A stretch of 32,037 nucleotides of DNA from Anaerolineae bacterium (GCA_008933735.1 WBUL01000024.1:1-32037), one strand, 5' to 3'; counted from the first letter of the stretch, positions 26,130-32,037 are shown. Translations and numbers: made by a program. Notes: generated from the sequence alone by a model not told the origin.

Positions 26130-26919
26130 TCTGTGTAGTAGAGTTCCAGTCATTGATCCGCTTGTTGGCTATATCAATGTAATCGGGATTAAGCTCAAAG
26201 CCAATAAACTGCCGATTTTCCATTACAGATGCCAAACACTCTGTACCACTTCCTGCAAATGGAACGATCACGAGATCATTTTCGTTTGAAAAATGACGCA
26301 CTATTCTTAGAGAAATAGAGAGTGGTTTTTGTGTTGGGTGATTCACTTTTTCATCCTTGAAGCGTTTCCCTGCAAGTGTGGGGAAATTCCAAACATCTCC
26401 TGCCAATCGCCCATCTGGATGTGGTTCCCAAACTTTTCCATTCTTTGTGATTTTGTGTTTTAGCCGCTCTTGGCTTTTATAGGGTTCGCGTATTGGGTGA
26501 TAGGTGTAGTTCGCTCCCTTCGAGAACCACAAGAGGGGTTCATAGTGGGCAGCTAATGTCCTTGCAGAATATCCAGCAAAACCATTCTCATAGTACCAGA
26601 TGATCTGGCGGCGATATGTCAACCCAATTTCGTACATGTGACACTGGAGCCAGCACAGGTGATGATGGATTCCGTATACGAAAATATTCCCTCCCGAACG
26701 AAGAACTCGCTTGGATTCATCTAGCCATTGTTTTGACCAAGAGAGCCATTCATCTTTGACCCGTTTTTCATCCCAGATTCCAAAGTTTTTGTTTAGATTA
26801 TAAGGGGGATCAGCAATGATCAAATCAGCACACTCATTGGGTAGTGATCTCAATCCATCTAAGACATCTTGGTTGTGAATGTAATTGATTAGCCGTTCGA
26901 GATGGTTTTCTGTAGTCAT
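26083..26919 (-). CDS. DNA adenine-N6 methyltransferase, beta-class arrangement
   Basis: The 278-residue enzyme has the catalytic motif IV ADPPYNLN at about 36-43 first and the AdoMet-binding motif I VPFAGSGTE at about 219-227 last, the permuted beta order. DPPY indicates amino methylation, most often N6-adenine. Between them lies the target-recognition region (EPLLWFSKGANYTYHPIR), and HPTQKP precedes motif I as usual. Adenine methylation by this enzyme would protect one strand of a restriction site. Its start overlaps the stop of the second methyltransferase gene as ATGA, so the two are co-translated. Its end overlaps the convergent Fe-S gene by 47 bases. Confidence 0.92.
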   Translation of the reverse strand: MTTENHLERLINYIHNQDVLDGLRSLPNECADLIIADPPYNLNKNFGIWDEKRVKDEWLSWSKQWLDESKRVLRSGGNIFVYGIHHHLCWLQCHMYEIGLTYRRQIIWYYENGFAGYSARTLAAHYEPLLWFSKGANYTYHPIREPYKSQERLKHKITKNGKVWEPHPDGRLAGDVWNFPTLAGKRFKDEKVNHPTQKPLSISLRIVRHFSNENDLVIVPFAGSGTECLASVMENRQFIGFELNPDYIDIANKRINDWNSTTQITSDSQADRDNLMKD

Positions 26920-27833
26920 TTGGAATTTTGCAGGATCACAATATATTGATGATGGATGTTTGGAACGTATGCATATGGATAGCCATAAGGAAATACTCGT
27001 TTGTGCCTTTGATACAAGATCGTGATTCCCTTAAGATCCAATCCTCTTTCGGAAAGAATATCCGCAATATGCGCGTGAAACATTATATACTTCGACTTGT
27101 GTCGGAAATCACTCACAATAATTGCCATGTACCCTCTAGGTTTCAATACAGTAGAACATTTTCCAAAGACAATAGCTAGCTCTTCGAGAAATTGGTCATA
27201 ATCTATAATATTACCTAGATCATTTGGATCGTCACTGTATTGAGTATCCAGACCATTTGCAATTCGCTCTTGTTTAGCTTTATGGTCTTTTTTATGAAGT
27301 ATATTCCAGTAAGGAGGACTTGTAACCACAAAGTCAATGCAGCCTTCTTCAAAATCGTTGAGAGCTGTTCTCGCATCGCCCACTATAACCCGCTGAGATG
27401 TAGTGTGGATGAACATAGGTGGGACTTCCTTTTCCAGACGCTCTTCTGCTAACTGAGCATAATAGGGATTCAATTCAATTCCTATGCCATTTCGCCCTTC
27501 GAGAGCACACGCTTTCAACGTGGAACCTACCCCTACAAAAGGGTCAAGAACCGTTTGTCCGCTTTTAGTGAAAAAGGTGATTAAACGGCTCACATCAGTA
27601 AATGAAAATGGAGCAGGATGCTGACGCTCAATTTGAGCTTCAGGGTGCTTTGCTCCCAATCCTTTCTGAGTCCAGACGGAGACAGTTTCAGGAATCCATT
27701 CCTTTGCAGTGAGATCGTTCAAACTATTGTTTGGATGAATTCCTCTTTCCTCTTCGGCAGTCTCAACTATTTCCTCAATCATCTCCTCCTCTAACCAAGT
27801 GCCGTTATTTTTGTGATTCTTCTGAAGCTCCAT
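26916..27833 (-). CDS. Second DNA methyltransferase (TSPPYW type)
   Basis: The 305-residue product has motif I DPFVGVGST at about 97-105 before motif IV TSPPYW at about 171-176, the reverse order of its neighbour, so the two are not recent duplicates. A HPAPFS segment precedes motif I. TSPPY-type enzymes methylate N4-cytosine or N6-adenine, so the base cannot be fixed here. Two methyltransferases of different class beside one nuclease fit a system with an asymmetric target that needs separate enzymes for the two strands. The start lies 29 bases inside the upstream MerR-like gene and the stop overlaps the next start, making a tight three-gene reverse operon. Confidence 0.9.
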   Translation of the reverse strand: MELQKNHKNNGTWLEEEMIEEIVETAEEERGIHPNNSLNDLTAKEWIPETVSVWTQKGLGAKHPEAQIERQHPAPFSFTDVSRLITFFTKSGQTVLDPFVGVGSTLKACALEGRNGIGIELNPYYAQLAEERLEKEVPPMFIHTTSQRVIVGDARTALNDFEEGCIDFVVTSPPYWNILHKKDHKAKQERIANGLDTQYSDDPNDLGNIIDYDQFLEELAIVFGKCSTVLKPRGYMAIIVSDFRHKSKYIMFHAHIADILSERGLDLKGITILYQRHKRVFPYGYPYAYVPNIHHQYIVILQNSK

Positions 27834-28023
27834 CTCTCTGTCCTATTTCTATAAGCAACTGTTCCAGATCAGACAACTTGTACAAACGATAACGGTTCAA
27901 TGGATTGCGGTAAGGAATGAGCTTCCCTTTTCGATCCCAGTTTCGCAATGTTTCTGCTGTTACCCCAAGGAACTTAGCTGCTTGTTTGATGGTGAGATAA
28001 TCCTGCAAGTTATCTTCGCTCAT
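27805..28023 (-). CDS. MerR-like HTH regulator of the restriction-modification operon
   Basis: A 72-residue protein consisting mostly of one MerR/excisionase-type winged helix-turn-helix (YLTIKQAAKFLGVTAETLRNWDRKGKLIPY, about 9-38), followed by the wing (RNPLNRYRLYKLSDLEQLL). It is the first gene of the methyltransferase operon and overlaps the next by 29 bases. A small DNA-binding protein leading such an operon would fit a controller that times methylase and nuclease expression. A good promoter with a perfect TATAAT lies upstream, and a tandem 10-bp repeat between that promoter and the start could be its operator. Its ribosome site is weak. Confidence 0.8.
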   Translation of the reverse strand: MSEDNLQDYLTIKQAAKFLGVTAETLRNWDRKGKLIPYRNPLNRYRLYKLSDLEQLLIEIGQRDGASEESQK

Positions 28024-28040
28024 TGTTTTATCAAGGCTTA

Positions 28041-28101
28041 TAAAACATTATAAAACATTACAACATCTTTAGATTATACAGCAGAAATTCTCTTACAGCA
28101 A
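28041..28101 (-). promoter_or_regulatory. Promoter and tandem-repeat operator of the MerR-like/methyltransferase operon
   Basis: Reading the reverse strand, TTGCTG (28096-28101) and a perfect TATAAT (28073-28078) are separated by exactly 17 bases. Between them and the MerR-like start (28023), TAAAACATTA occurs twice head to tail at 28041-28060, with an inverted TGTTTTA at 28024-28030. The repeats would sit in the transcribed leader, where a bound regulator could block transcription. The minus-35 match is only moderate. Confidence 0.55.
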
Positions 28102-28173
28102 CAGTTGTGCTTAGAACAAAATATGGATGTCGCACAGATCATCACTTACCCGACTCTACATCACCGCCTTCAC

Positions 28174-28366
28174 CAGTTCCGTAGGAACTGATGCGATGCG
28201 AAGCGTCGCATACCCCACCCTGACGCACGTCAGGGTGGCGAGCGTTAGGCTCGCTACCCGCGCAATTTGCTGCCAGTGGTTTTTTGGGTTGCACCATACT
28301 GGTGCACCTAGCAGCAAATTGTGCGCGGTTAGGCACGCTGCGCGTGCTGGGCGGCGGATGCCGCCC
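28174..28366. repeat. Run of seven adjacent hairpins (structured non-coding region)
   Basis: Within 193 bases I find seven stems: CAGTTCC-GTA-GGAACTG (28174-28190); ATGCGA-AGCG-TCGCAT (28196-28211); CCACCCTGACG-CA-CGTCAGGGTGG (28215-28238); GCGAGC-GTTAG-GCTCGC (28238-28254); a long pair of arms 28258-28273 and 28311-28328 with a two-base bulge, enclosing TGCACCA-TAC-TGGTGCA (28290-28306); GCACGC-TGC-GCGTGC (28333-28347); GGGCGGC-GGAT-GCCGCCC (28349-28366). There is no convincing gene in 28024-28506. The region could be a structured RNA, a replication or recombination site, or a REP-like repeat cluster. Confidence 0.65.
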
Positions 28367-28371
28367 CTGAA

Positions 28372-28492
28372 ATGTGGTGCTTGATCTGGTGTGGTGTTTT
28401 GGGGATGATGTGGTGCTTCGGTGGTGGTTCAACCAAATTTAACCTATTGGGGTGGTTTAATCGGTTCAACCTGGTTTATCTCTAATGTGGTG
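28372..28492. repeat. Short direct-repeat cluster (TGTGGTG)
   Basis: TGTGGTG occurs at 28373, 28390, 28409 and 28486, and the longer ATGTGGTGCTT is exact at 28372-28382 and 28408-28418. GGTTCAACC/T also recurs nearby. The stretch is G/T-rich on this strand and directly follows the hairpin run and precedes the PP-loop gene's end. Iteron-like or simply low complexity; I cannot tell which. Confidence 0.4.
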
Positions 28493-28506
28493 TTGAGGTA
28501 GTGCTA

Positions 28507-29547
28507 TCAAAAGAGGGTTAACTGCTGTGGCTGCCGAAGGCGAATAGTGGTGGTTGACTGGTGTGGTTGATTTTTCTTTGCCTTCACTGTTTCAAGTGCG
28601 GACCGCATTTCAGGTGGCAGTAGTGATGGCATCACATCGCCCAGCCATTGCGAAGGCTGGAAGCTGAAACCAGTGTCGATTTCCATCTGAACCAAGCGGC
28701 GGTACATGTCGGGATTATGGCTCGCTCCCACACATAAATCGTTCCGAGATGCGAGTACGCAGCATGTGCATGATAGACGTGTCGAGCCGAGTGGATAGCT
28801 TATGCTCCATAACCAGCCCCGATCCTTGATGTACTCAAAAACATTCCCCTGCCCTGCTTGCAGGAAAGCCCGAACCTGTTGTTGCAGTGCTTTCAGTTGA
28901 TGCAACTCTACACCCAGCACTTGCCAGACTTCTTCCAACGAAAAGTTCAGGATCGGATGCCACGTCAAGCCCGTGCGAGTTTTGGTGGTGATTTTCGGAC
29001 GTGGAACGCAAGCGGTCTTCTTGGCACGGCTGCTGCTCTCCTCCGCACGGATACCTACTGCATGAATGACTGTCCCAGACACTCGCCATTGGCGGCTCCA
29101 TGAATCGAGCGGGGCTACCTTAACCTCACTGGTACAGAAACGGTTGCGGGCATCGGGCCACATCGGGGTACTGGTTTTGCCAACGGATTGGAGGTAGTCA
29201 TAGCGTTGTTGGATACGCTGGATGAGGTCGCCTTGCTCGCGGCGGACGATGTGCAATGCGATACCTAATCGGTTAGTGATGTCGCGCAGGTGTGGCTCGG
29301 TCTGCCGCCATTCCATTCCGGTATCCGCATGGAGGGCAACCATCTCGGCTTCAGGATAGCGCGTGCGAAGCAGCACCGACAGGGTAATCAGCAGTGCCGA
29401 TGAATCTTTACCCCCGCTGACCCCGATAGCCACACCTGCCCCTTGATGGAGTGCGGTATCAATTTCAGGCGGGATCAGCAGGCGATCCAGAAAGGGTTGC
29501 AAGCGTTGTGGGGCAATGACTTCTTCAAACGATAGGAAAGCGAACAT
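28507..29547 (-). CDS. PAPS reductase/DndC-like PP-loop family protein
   Basis: The 346-residue product contains the PP-loop ATP-pyrophosphatase motif GVSGGKDSSAL at about 40-50, followed by MVALHADTGMEW, the second motif typical of PAPS reductase-like adenylating enzymes. Downstream it has several cysteines (RFCTSEVKV; then SCTCCVLASRNDLC) that could bind a metal or Fe-S cluster, as in DndC- or IbrA-like members. The family activates a substrate with ATP for sulfur transfer or related chemistry; the substrate here is unknown. An upstream in-frame start exists at 29721, but ATG 29547 has GGAGG at a good distance (29555-29559). A hairpin followed by a T-run lies two bases before that ribosome site. 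Confidence 0.82.
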   Translation of the reverse strand: MFAFLSFEEVIAPQRLQPFLDRLLIPPEIDTALHQGAGVAIGVSGGKDSSALLITLSVLLRTRYPEAEMVALHADTGMEWRQTEPHLRDITNRLGIALHIVRREQGDLIQRIQQRYDYLQSVGKTSTPMWPDARNRFCTSEVKVAPLDSWSRQWRVSGTVIHAVGIRAEESSSRAKKTACVPRPKITTKTRTGLTWHPILNFSLEEVWQVLGVELHQLKALQQQVRAFLQAGQGNVFEYIKDRGWLWSISYPLGSTRLSCTCCVLASRNDLCVGASHNPDMYRRLVQMEIDTGFSFQPSQWLGDVMPSLLPPEMRSALETVKAKKNQPHQSTTTIRLRQPQQLTLF

Positions 29548-29561
29548 GGGAACACCTCCAG

Positions 29562-29586
29562 AAAAAAAGGCTCGCCGAAGCGAGCC
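29562..29586 (-). terminator. Intrinsic terminator or attenuator before the PP-loop gene
   Basis: On the reverse strand GGCTCGC-TTCG-GCGAGCC (29586-29569) is followed by seven T residues (29568-29562). This is a near-ideal intrinsic terminator for the small gene at 29606-29830. It ends two bases before the ribosome site of the PP-loop gene, leaving no room for a promoter, so that gene must be expressed by read-through or a promoter inside or before the stem. Confidence 0.85.
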
Positions 29587-29605
29587 AGAATGCGGTACGG
29601 ATGGT

Positions 29606-29830
29606 TTAGACGGTTTCGATGTCCACTCCCCAAATCGCAATGGTGTAATTCGCAAAGTCGGGGTTGGCTTGGATGATGTGGTCATAACACCAATCGGGAT
29701 CAGGCTTGACGGACACATCAATATCGGTCAGTTCAAGCACTTTCTTCCAGACCAGTGCTTCCGTTGGTTGGATGGCATCCAGTGGGCGTTCATTGGCGAC
29801 CACTAGATAGGTAATTAAAACGGTATTCAT
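29606..29830 (-). CDS. Small hypothetical protein (74 residues)
   Basis: A 74-residue acidic protein beginning MNTVLITYLVVANERPLDAI and ending GVDIETV. ATG 29830 has GGAAA about six bases upstream. No motif is recognised; the sequence has alternating hydrophobic and polar residues that would suit a small alpha/beta fold. It lies between the ssb terminator upstream and its own strong terminator downstream, so it appears to be a separate transcription unit of genuine size. Its promoter would lie in 29831-29904. Confidence 0.6.
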   Translation of the reverse strand: MNTVLITYLVVANERPLDAIQPTEALVWKKVLELTDIDVSVKPDPDWCYDHIIQANPDFANYTIAIWGVDIETV

Positions 29831-29904
29831 GGGTGTTTCCTTTCATGATTTACGGGGTCTTACGATGGGAAAAGCGGCTAGCAGCCTTACAGCGGAACTC
29901 AGGA

Positions 29905-29936
29905 ATCAAAAAGAGGCAGCCACCGAAGTGACTGCC
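29905..29936 (-). terminator. Intrinsic terminator after ssb
   Basis: Reverse strand: GGCAG-T-CAC-TTCG-GTG-G-CTGCC (29936-29915) followed by TCTTTTTGATT, the T-run covering 29912-29908. It lies just beyond the ssb stop at 29960 and uses the same UUCG-type tetraloop as the next terminator. Confidence 0.8.
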
Positions 29937-29959
29937 CTGCGAGGTGTGGGATGGTGCGC

Positions 29960-30337
29960 TTAGAAGGGGATGTCTTCGCGCTCTTCGGCGGCGGGTGCTT
30001 CGTTGGGATTGCGCTTGGTGATGATGTAGTCCACCCGACGTGCGCTGACCTCCAACTGACCGCGAATGCTCCCGTCTTGAGCGGCATAGGCATTGATGCG
30101 GAAAGACTCACTATACACCGCCACGAGGTCCCCCTTGCTCAGCCAGGTGTTGGCGGCTTCTGCCTGCTTGTCGCCCCAGATTGCCACGCGCACCCACTCG
30201 GTACGTTTGTTGTCGCCGTAGCCCTGTTCGACTGCCAGGCTGAGGTTGGTCACGGCTTGACCGTCTTTGGTGTAGCGCAGTTCTGGTTCGTTTCCCAAGC
30301 GCCCGCGAATGAGGATGGTTGCCGCTGTACTTGCCAT
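29960..30337 (-). CDS. ssb: Single-stranded DNA-binding protein
   Basis: The 125-residue product has the SSB OB-fold pattern: ILIRGRLGNEPELRYTKDGQAV, then LSLAVEQ, EWVRVAIWGDKQAE, WLSKGDLVAVYSE and ARRVDYI. It ends in the acidic DIPF tip that recruits partner proteins. SSB protects single strands during replication and transfer. The reading is open to 30604, but ATG 30337 has GGAG about ten bases upstream and matches the family N-terminus, which fixes the start. A strong terminator follows. Mobile elements often carry their own ssb to protect incoming strands. Confidence 0.93.
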   Translation of the reverse strand: MASTAATILIRGRLGNEPELRYTKDGQAVTNLSLAVEQGYGDNKRTEWVRVAIWGDKQAEAANTWLSKGDLVAVYSESFRINAYAAQDGSIRGQLEVSARRVDYIITKRNPNEAPAAEEREDIPF

Positions 30338-30933
30338 GATCTTGATCTCCTGTAAGTCTGATGCCCGTATGGGCGATTTCGTTGCACGCTGACCGCCGTG
30401 CGCGGACACGCCGCATTCGTCACCCGCAGGGCGCGGATTTTTCTGGTGAACGCAGTGGCACAAGCCCGGAAGAAAAATCCAGCGAGGGCTTGTCCCTTGA
30501 CGAGGCGGCAGCGCACGGCAGGCTGGCAACGATAGAAATCGCTCCACACACGGGCAGACAACAGGGACAAATATCGGCGAGATCCAACCAGTCAAACCGA
30601 TCATGGGCTACTGGTGAACAATTCTGTGCTACAACGGACAAGACGACTAACTGACTGGCGTGCAGAGCGAAAGCGGTAACAAGTGGGGCTGGTGATGGGG
30701 CGAAAACAGCACCGCACACCCTTGAGCAACCTCAAATCCCGTATCGACTTTCGCAGTCAATATTGGTCAGCAGGAGTGAGGACAGCGGATCACAGCGTCG
30801 GGAACACAACACCCATCCCATAACCTGCCCGCCAAGCAAGCCATTTCCTGCTGCACCATTCTCGCGGGGCAGTCACTTGGTAGGCTGCCCCTTATCCAAG
30901 TTCCGCAAGAGGCTGCGGTGATTTCAAAAATTA
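30338..30933. other. Gene-poor stretch upstream of ssb
   Basis: About 600 bases of GC-rich sequence with overlapping open frames on both strands (for example 30420-30719 reverse and 30361-30654 forward), none with a family signature or a convincing ribosome site. An inverted repeat GGATTTTTCT (30435-30444) and AGAAAAATCC (30471-30480) is present. It probably contains the ssb promoter. I call no gene here. Confidence 0.4.
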
Positions 30934-30999
30934 TCGTAGAAAAGAAATGGCTCAAATCGGGAGTTTTGAGCATTCCTGATTCAATCGCTGCGTAGAAAA

Positions 31000-31105
31000 T
31001 TCCAGCGTAACTGTAGAAAAGGTGGCTGTTTCCAGAGTAACTGTAGAATATATTCCAGTGTAACTGTAGAAAAAGTGGCTGTTTCCAGAGTAACCGTAGA
31101 ATATG
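31000..31105 (+). repeat. Iterons: duplicated 53-bp unit with four 19-bp repeats
   Basis: TTCCAGNGTAACYGTAGAA occurs at 31000-31018, 31030-31048, 31053-31071 and 31083-31101, with start spacings of 30, 23 and 30 bases. That equals two tandem copies of a 53-bp unit (31000-31052 and 31053-31105) with about four differences. A related half copy, TCGTAGAAAAGAAATGGCT, lies at 30934-30952. Such arrays are typical of replication origins, partition centromeres or transfer origins, where a protein binds each repeat. Confidence 0.8.
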
Positions 31106-31230
31106 TACAAGGCATCTGTGTTACGCAAGGAGCAGGGGAACAGGTATGCCATGAGCGGAATTGACCCTCTATTCGCTCATAGAGGCCCCAAATGCCTATC
31201 TTCCTTCATCCATTGGAGAATACCTACTTT

Positions 31231-31249
31231 TTCTACACTAATTCTGGAA
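31231..31249 (-). repeat. Inverted degenerate iteron copy
   Basis: The reverse complement of 31231-31249 is TTCCAGAATTAGTGTAGAA, matching the iteron consensus at about 16 of 19 positions. It faces the four direct copies across about 130 bases. Between them is a hairpin CCTCTA-TTCGCTCA-TAGAGG and no convincing gene. Confidence 0.6.
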
Positions 31250-31258
31250 TTTCCCATT

Positions 31259-31278
31259 TTTCACCGCTAGCGGTGAAA
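31259..31278. promoter_or_regulatory. Perfect 20-bp palindrome after the ThiF-like gene
   Basis: TTTCACCGCTAGCGGTGAAA is a perfect palindrome ending one base before the ThiF-like stop (31280). It lacks a T-run after the stem on either strand, so it is not a standard terminator. A binding site for a dimeric protein, such as a partition protein or repressor, is more likely given the adjacent iterons. Confidence 0.5.
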
Positions 31279-31279
31279 G

Positions 31280-31897
31280 TCACAGATGCGCCAAAGCTGC
31301 CCGGAGTTCAGATGGCAGAATGGGGATGCTCGTCACTGCCAAGTTGTGTATATCAAGAGTCGTGACGAAGGAGATAATGGGCTGTCGGTGCAGGAGCTTG
31401 AACAAATAACCCGCTGCGATTAAAGATACCTGTTCGTTCAAAAGGGGATGCTGCTCCCCAAGTGCCAACAATTCCCCACATGAAAGTTGGGGTTCTGTAG
31501 CGGTTTTTGGTGGTTCCGGTTCAAGCAGTTCGGGATAGAGCAAACCGAAGTGCGGCAGATGGCGGCATGGGCGAAACAGCCCGTCCCGCAAACGGGAGGG
31601 GGTTTCCTCTGCCTCCATACTGGCAATCATCGCGGCAAGCTGCTCGCGGTCACCTGTATCTCCGATGGTGACCTGCCCAAAAGTCGCCGAATTTCCACAG
31701 GAGATGACACAGGCTTTTTGCGCCTCAACGCCCTTCAGGATTTCGCGCCGCGCTAAGTGGTTGTCGGTGCAGTCGATCAGGATGGAACTCTGCGGCAGAT
31801 GTTTTTCATGGTGGAAGGCTTCGGTCACATACTCGATGGGCAACCCATATGCCAAACTGTAACGCAGCGCGATGGCTTGGCTTTTGAAGGCTCCCAC
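31280..31897 (-). CDS. ThiF/E1-like protein (PRTRC type), N-terminally truncated
   Basis: The 205-residue reading resembles the later part of PRTRC-system ThiF proteins: VGAFKSQAIALRYSLAYGLP, then ILIDCTDNHLARREI (the cysteine- and asparagine-containing CxDN segment), VISCGNSATFGQV, and a C-terminal LNEQVSLIAAGYLFKLL helix. The family adenylates a C-terminal carboxylate with ATP, but the N-terminal GxGGxGS nucleotide-binding part is absent. Upstream in frame only FAPAE can be read before TAA at 31915-31913, and that fragment itself fits the family, so homology stops abruptly there. GTG 31897 is the only start available. I think it is a disrupted remnant, possibly still expressed from a weak TTGACA-containing sequence upstream. 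Confidence 0.65.
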   Translation of the reverse strand: MGAFKSQAIALRYSLAYGLPIEYVTEAFHHEKHLPQSSILIDCTDNHLARREILKGVEAQKACVISCGNSATFGQVTIGDTGDREQLAAMIASMEAEETPSRLRDGLFRPCRHLPHFGLLYPELLEPEPPKTATEPQLSCGELLALGEQHPLLNEQVSLIAAGYLFKLLHRQPIISFVTTLDIHNLAVTSIPILPSELRAALAHL

Positions 31898-32037
31898 CTC
31901 AGCCGGGGCGAATTATGTGGAATTTGGGTGACTGTCAAGTGGGAGAGAGATAGGATAGTATCTGACTATAGGTGATGGGGTCGCTTTTAACGGTTAAGGT
32001 GTTCAAGCTGAAGTAGGTCAAGAAGCTTTCAATAGGC

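Noticed and set aside
28244..28335. Two GTTAGGC motifs resembling integron attC core sites
   Set aside because: No matching RYYYAAC partner at the required position and no integrase or cassette structure; the first motif is explained by the loop and inner stem of a hairpin.
28174..28500. Hairpin and TGTGGTG repeats as a CRISPR array
   Set aside because: Stems differ from each other in sequence, repeat spacing is irregular, and no cas genes are present.
29867..29965. 32-residue forward frame across the ssb terminator
   Set aside because: It is fully explained by the terminator stem and the ssb end; no ribosome site.
29951..30355. 134-residue forward open frame over ssb
   Set aside because: The reverse frame encodes a complete SSB with its DIPF tip and a terminator; the forward frame is its shadow.
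30420..30719. 99-residue reverse frame in the gene-poor stretch upstream of ssb
   Set aside because: Cysteine- and alanine-rich low-plausibility sequence, no ribosome site, competing open frames on both strands. Not called, although I cannot exclude it.
31151..31270. 39-residue forward frame starting MSGIDPLF between the iterons and palindrome
   Set aside because: It runs through the inverted iteron and ends inside the palindrome; no family signature. Probably non-coding.

Overview
The window looks like part of a conjugative mobile element (conjugative plasmid or ICE), probably from a Chloroflexota bacterium or a relative. Seen directly: a set of type IV secretion genes (VirB6-, VirB2-, VirB3- and VirB4-like), a VirD4-type coupling protein, a relaxase with a ribbon-helix-helix partner, an element-type topoisomerase I and a single-stranded DNA-binding protein. 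The Chloroflexota suggestion is inference. It rests on the TPTP/ATPTP-rich linkers of the surface protein at 1685-3082, the GC-rich backbone and the PrgI/VirB3 plus VirB4 arrangement. No replication initiator, integrase, tRNA, rRNA or CRISPR array was seen.

Layout. Positions 1-17936 are a mainly forward block: VirB6-like protein (cut by the window start), a membrane-anchored surface protein, pilin-like VirB2, VirB3/PrgI, VirB4, a 56-residue protein, TopA, then three consecutive genes (10718-17420) whose acidic products share degenerate modules, the last carrying DUF488-like and SLOG-like domains. An excisionase/antitoxin-type HTH gene ends the block. A reverse-strand gene fusing a DUF4062 domain to a UvrD-type helicase interrupts the secretion genes at 3079-5520. 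An AT-rich HNH-like gene follows at 17975. Positions 18836-23005 are a reverse block for DNA processing and transfer: zinc-finger protein, HU-like protein, coupling protein, small membrane protein, relaxase and RHH accessory protein. A possible oriT-type inverted repeat and a 140-bp MITE-like element lie upstream of it.

Positions 23375-28023 are an AT-rich restriction-modification island. It has a PD-(D/E)XK nuclease candidate, translationally coupled to an unusual protein joining a two-cluster ferredoxin-type domain to a C-terminal domain with nuclease-like acidic residues. Two different DNA methyltransferases and a MerR-like regulator converge on that pair. Two methyltransferases fit an asymmetric recognition site; the Fe-S protein is not a standard component and is my leading candidate for an undescribed function.

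Positions 28024-32037 hold a dense run of seven hairpins, a PAPS-reductase-like PP-loop protein preceded by a terminator/attenuator, a small hypothetical gene, ssb, a gene-poor stretch ending in a duplicated 53-bp iteron unit, a perfect 20-bp palindrome, and a ThiF-like gene (PRTRC type) that has lost its N-terminal ATP-binding part at an apparent recombination junction. Together the genes describe a transfer machine carrying at least two defence-like cargo modules.
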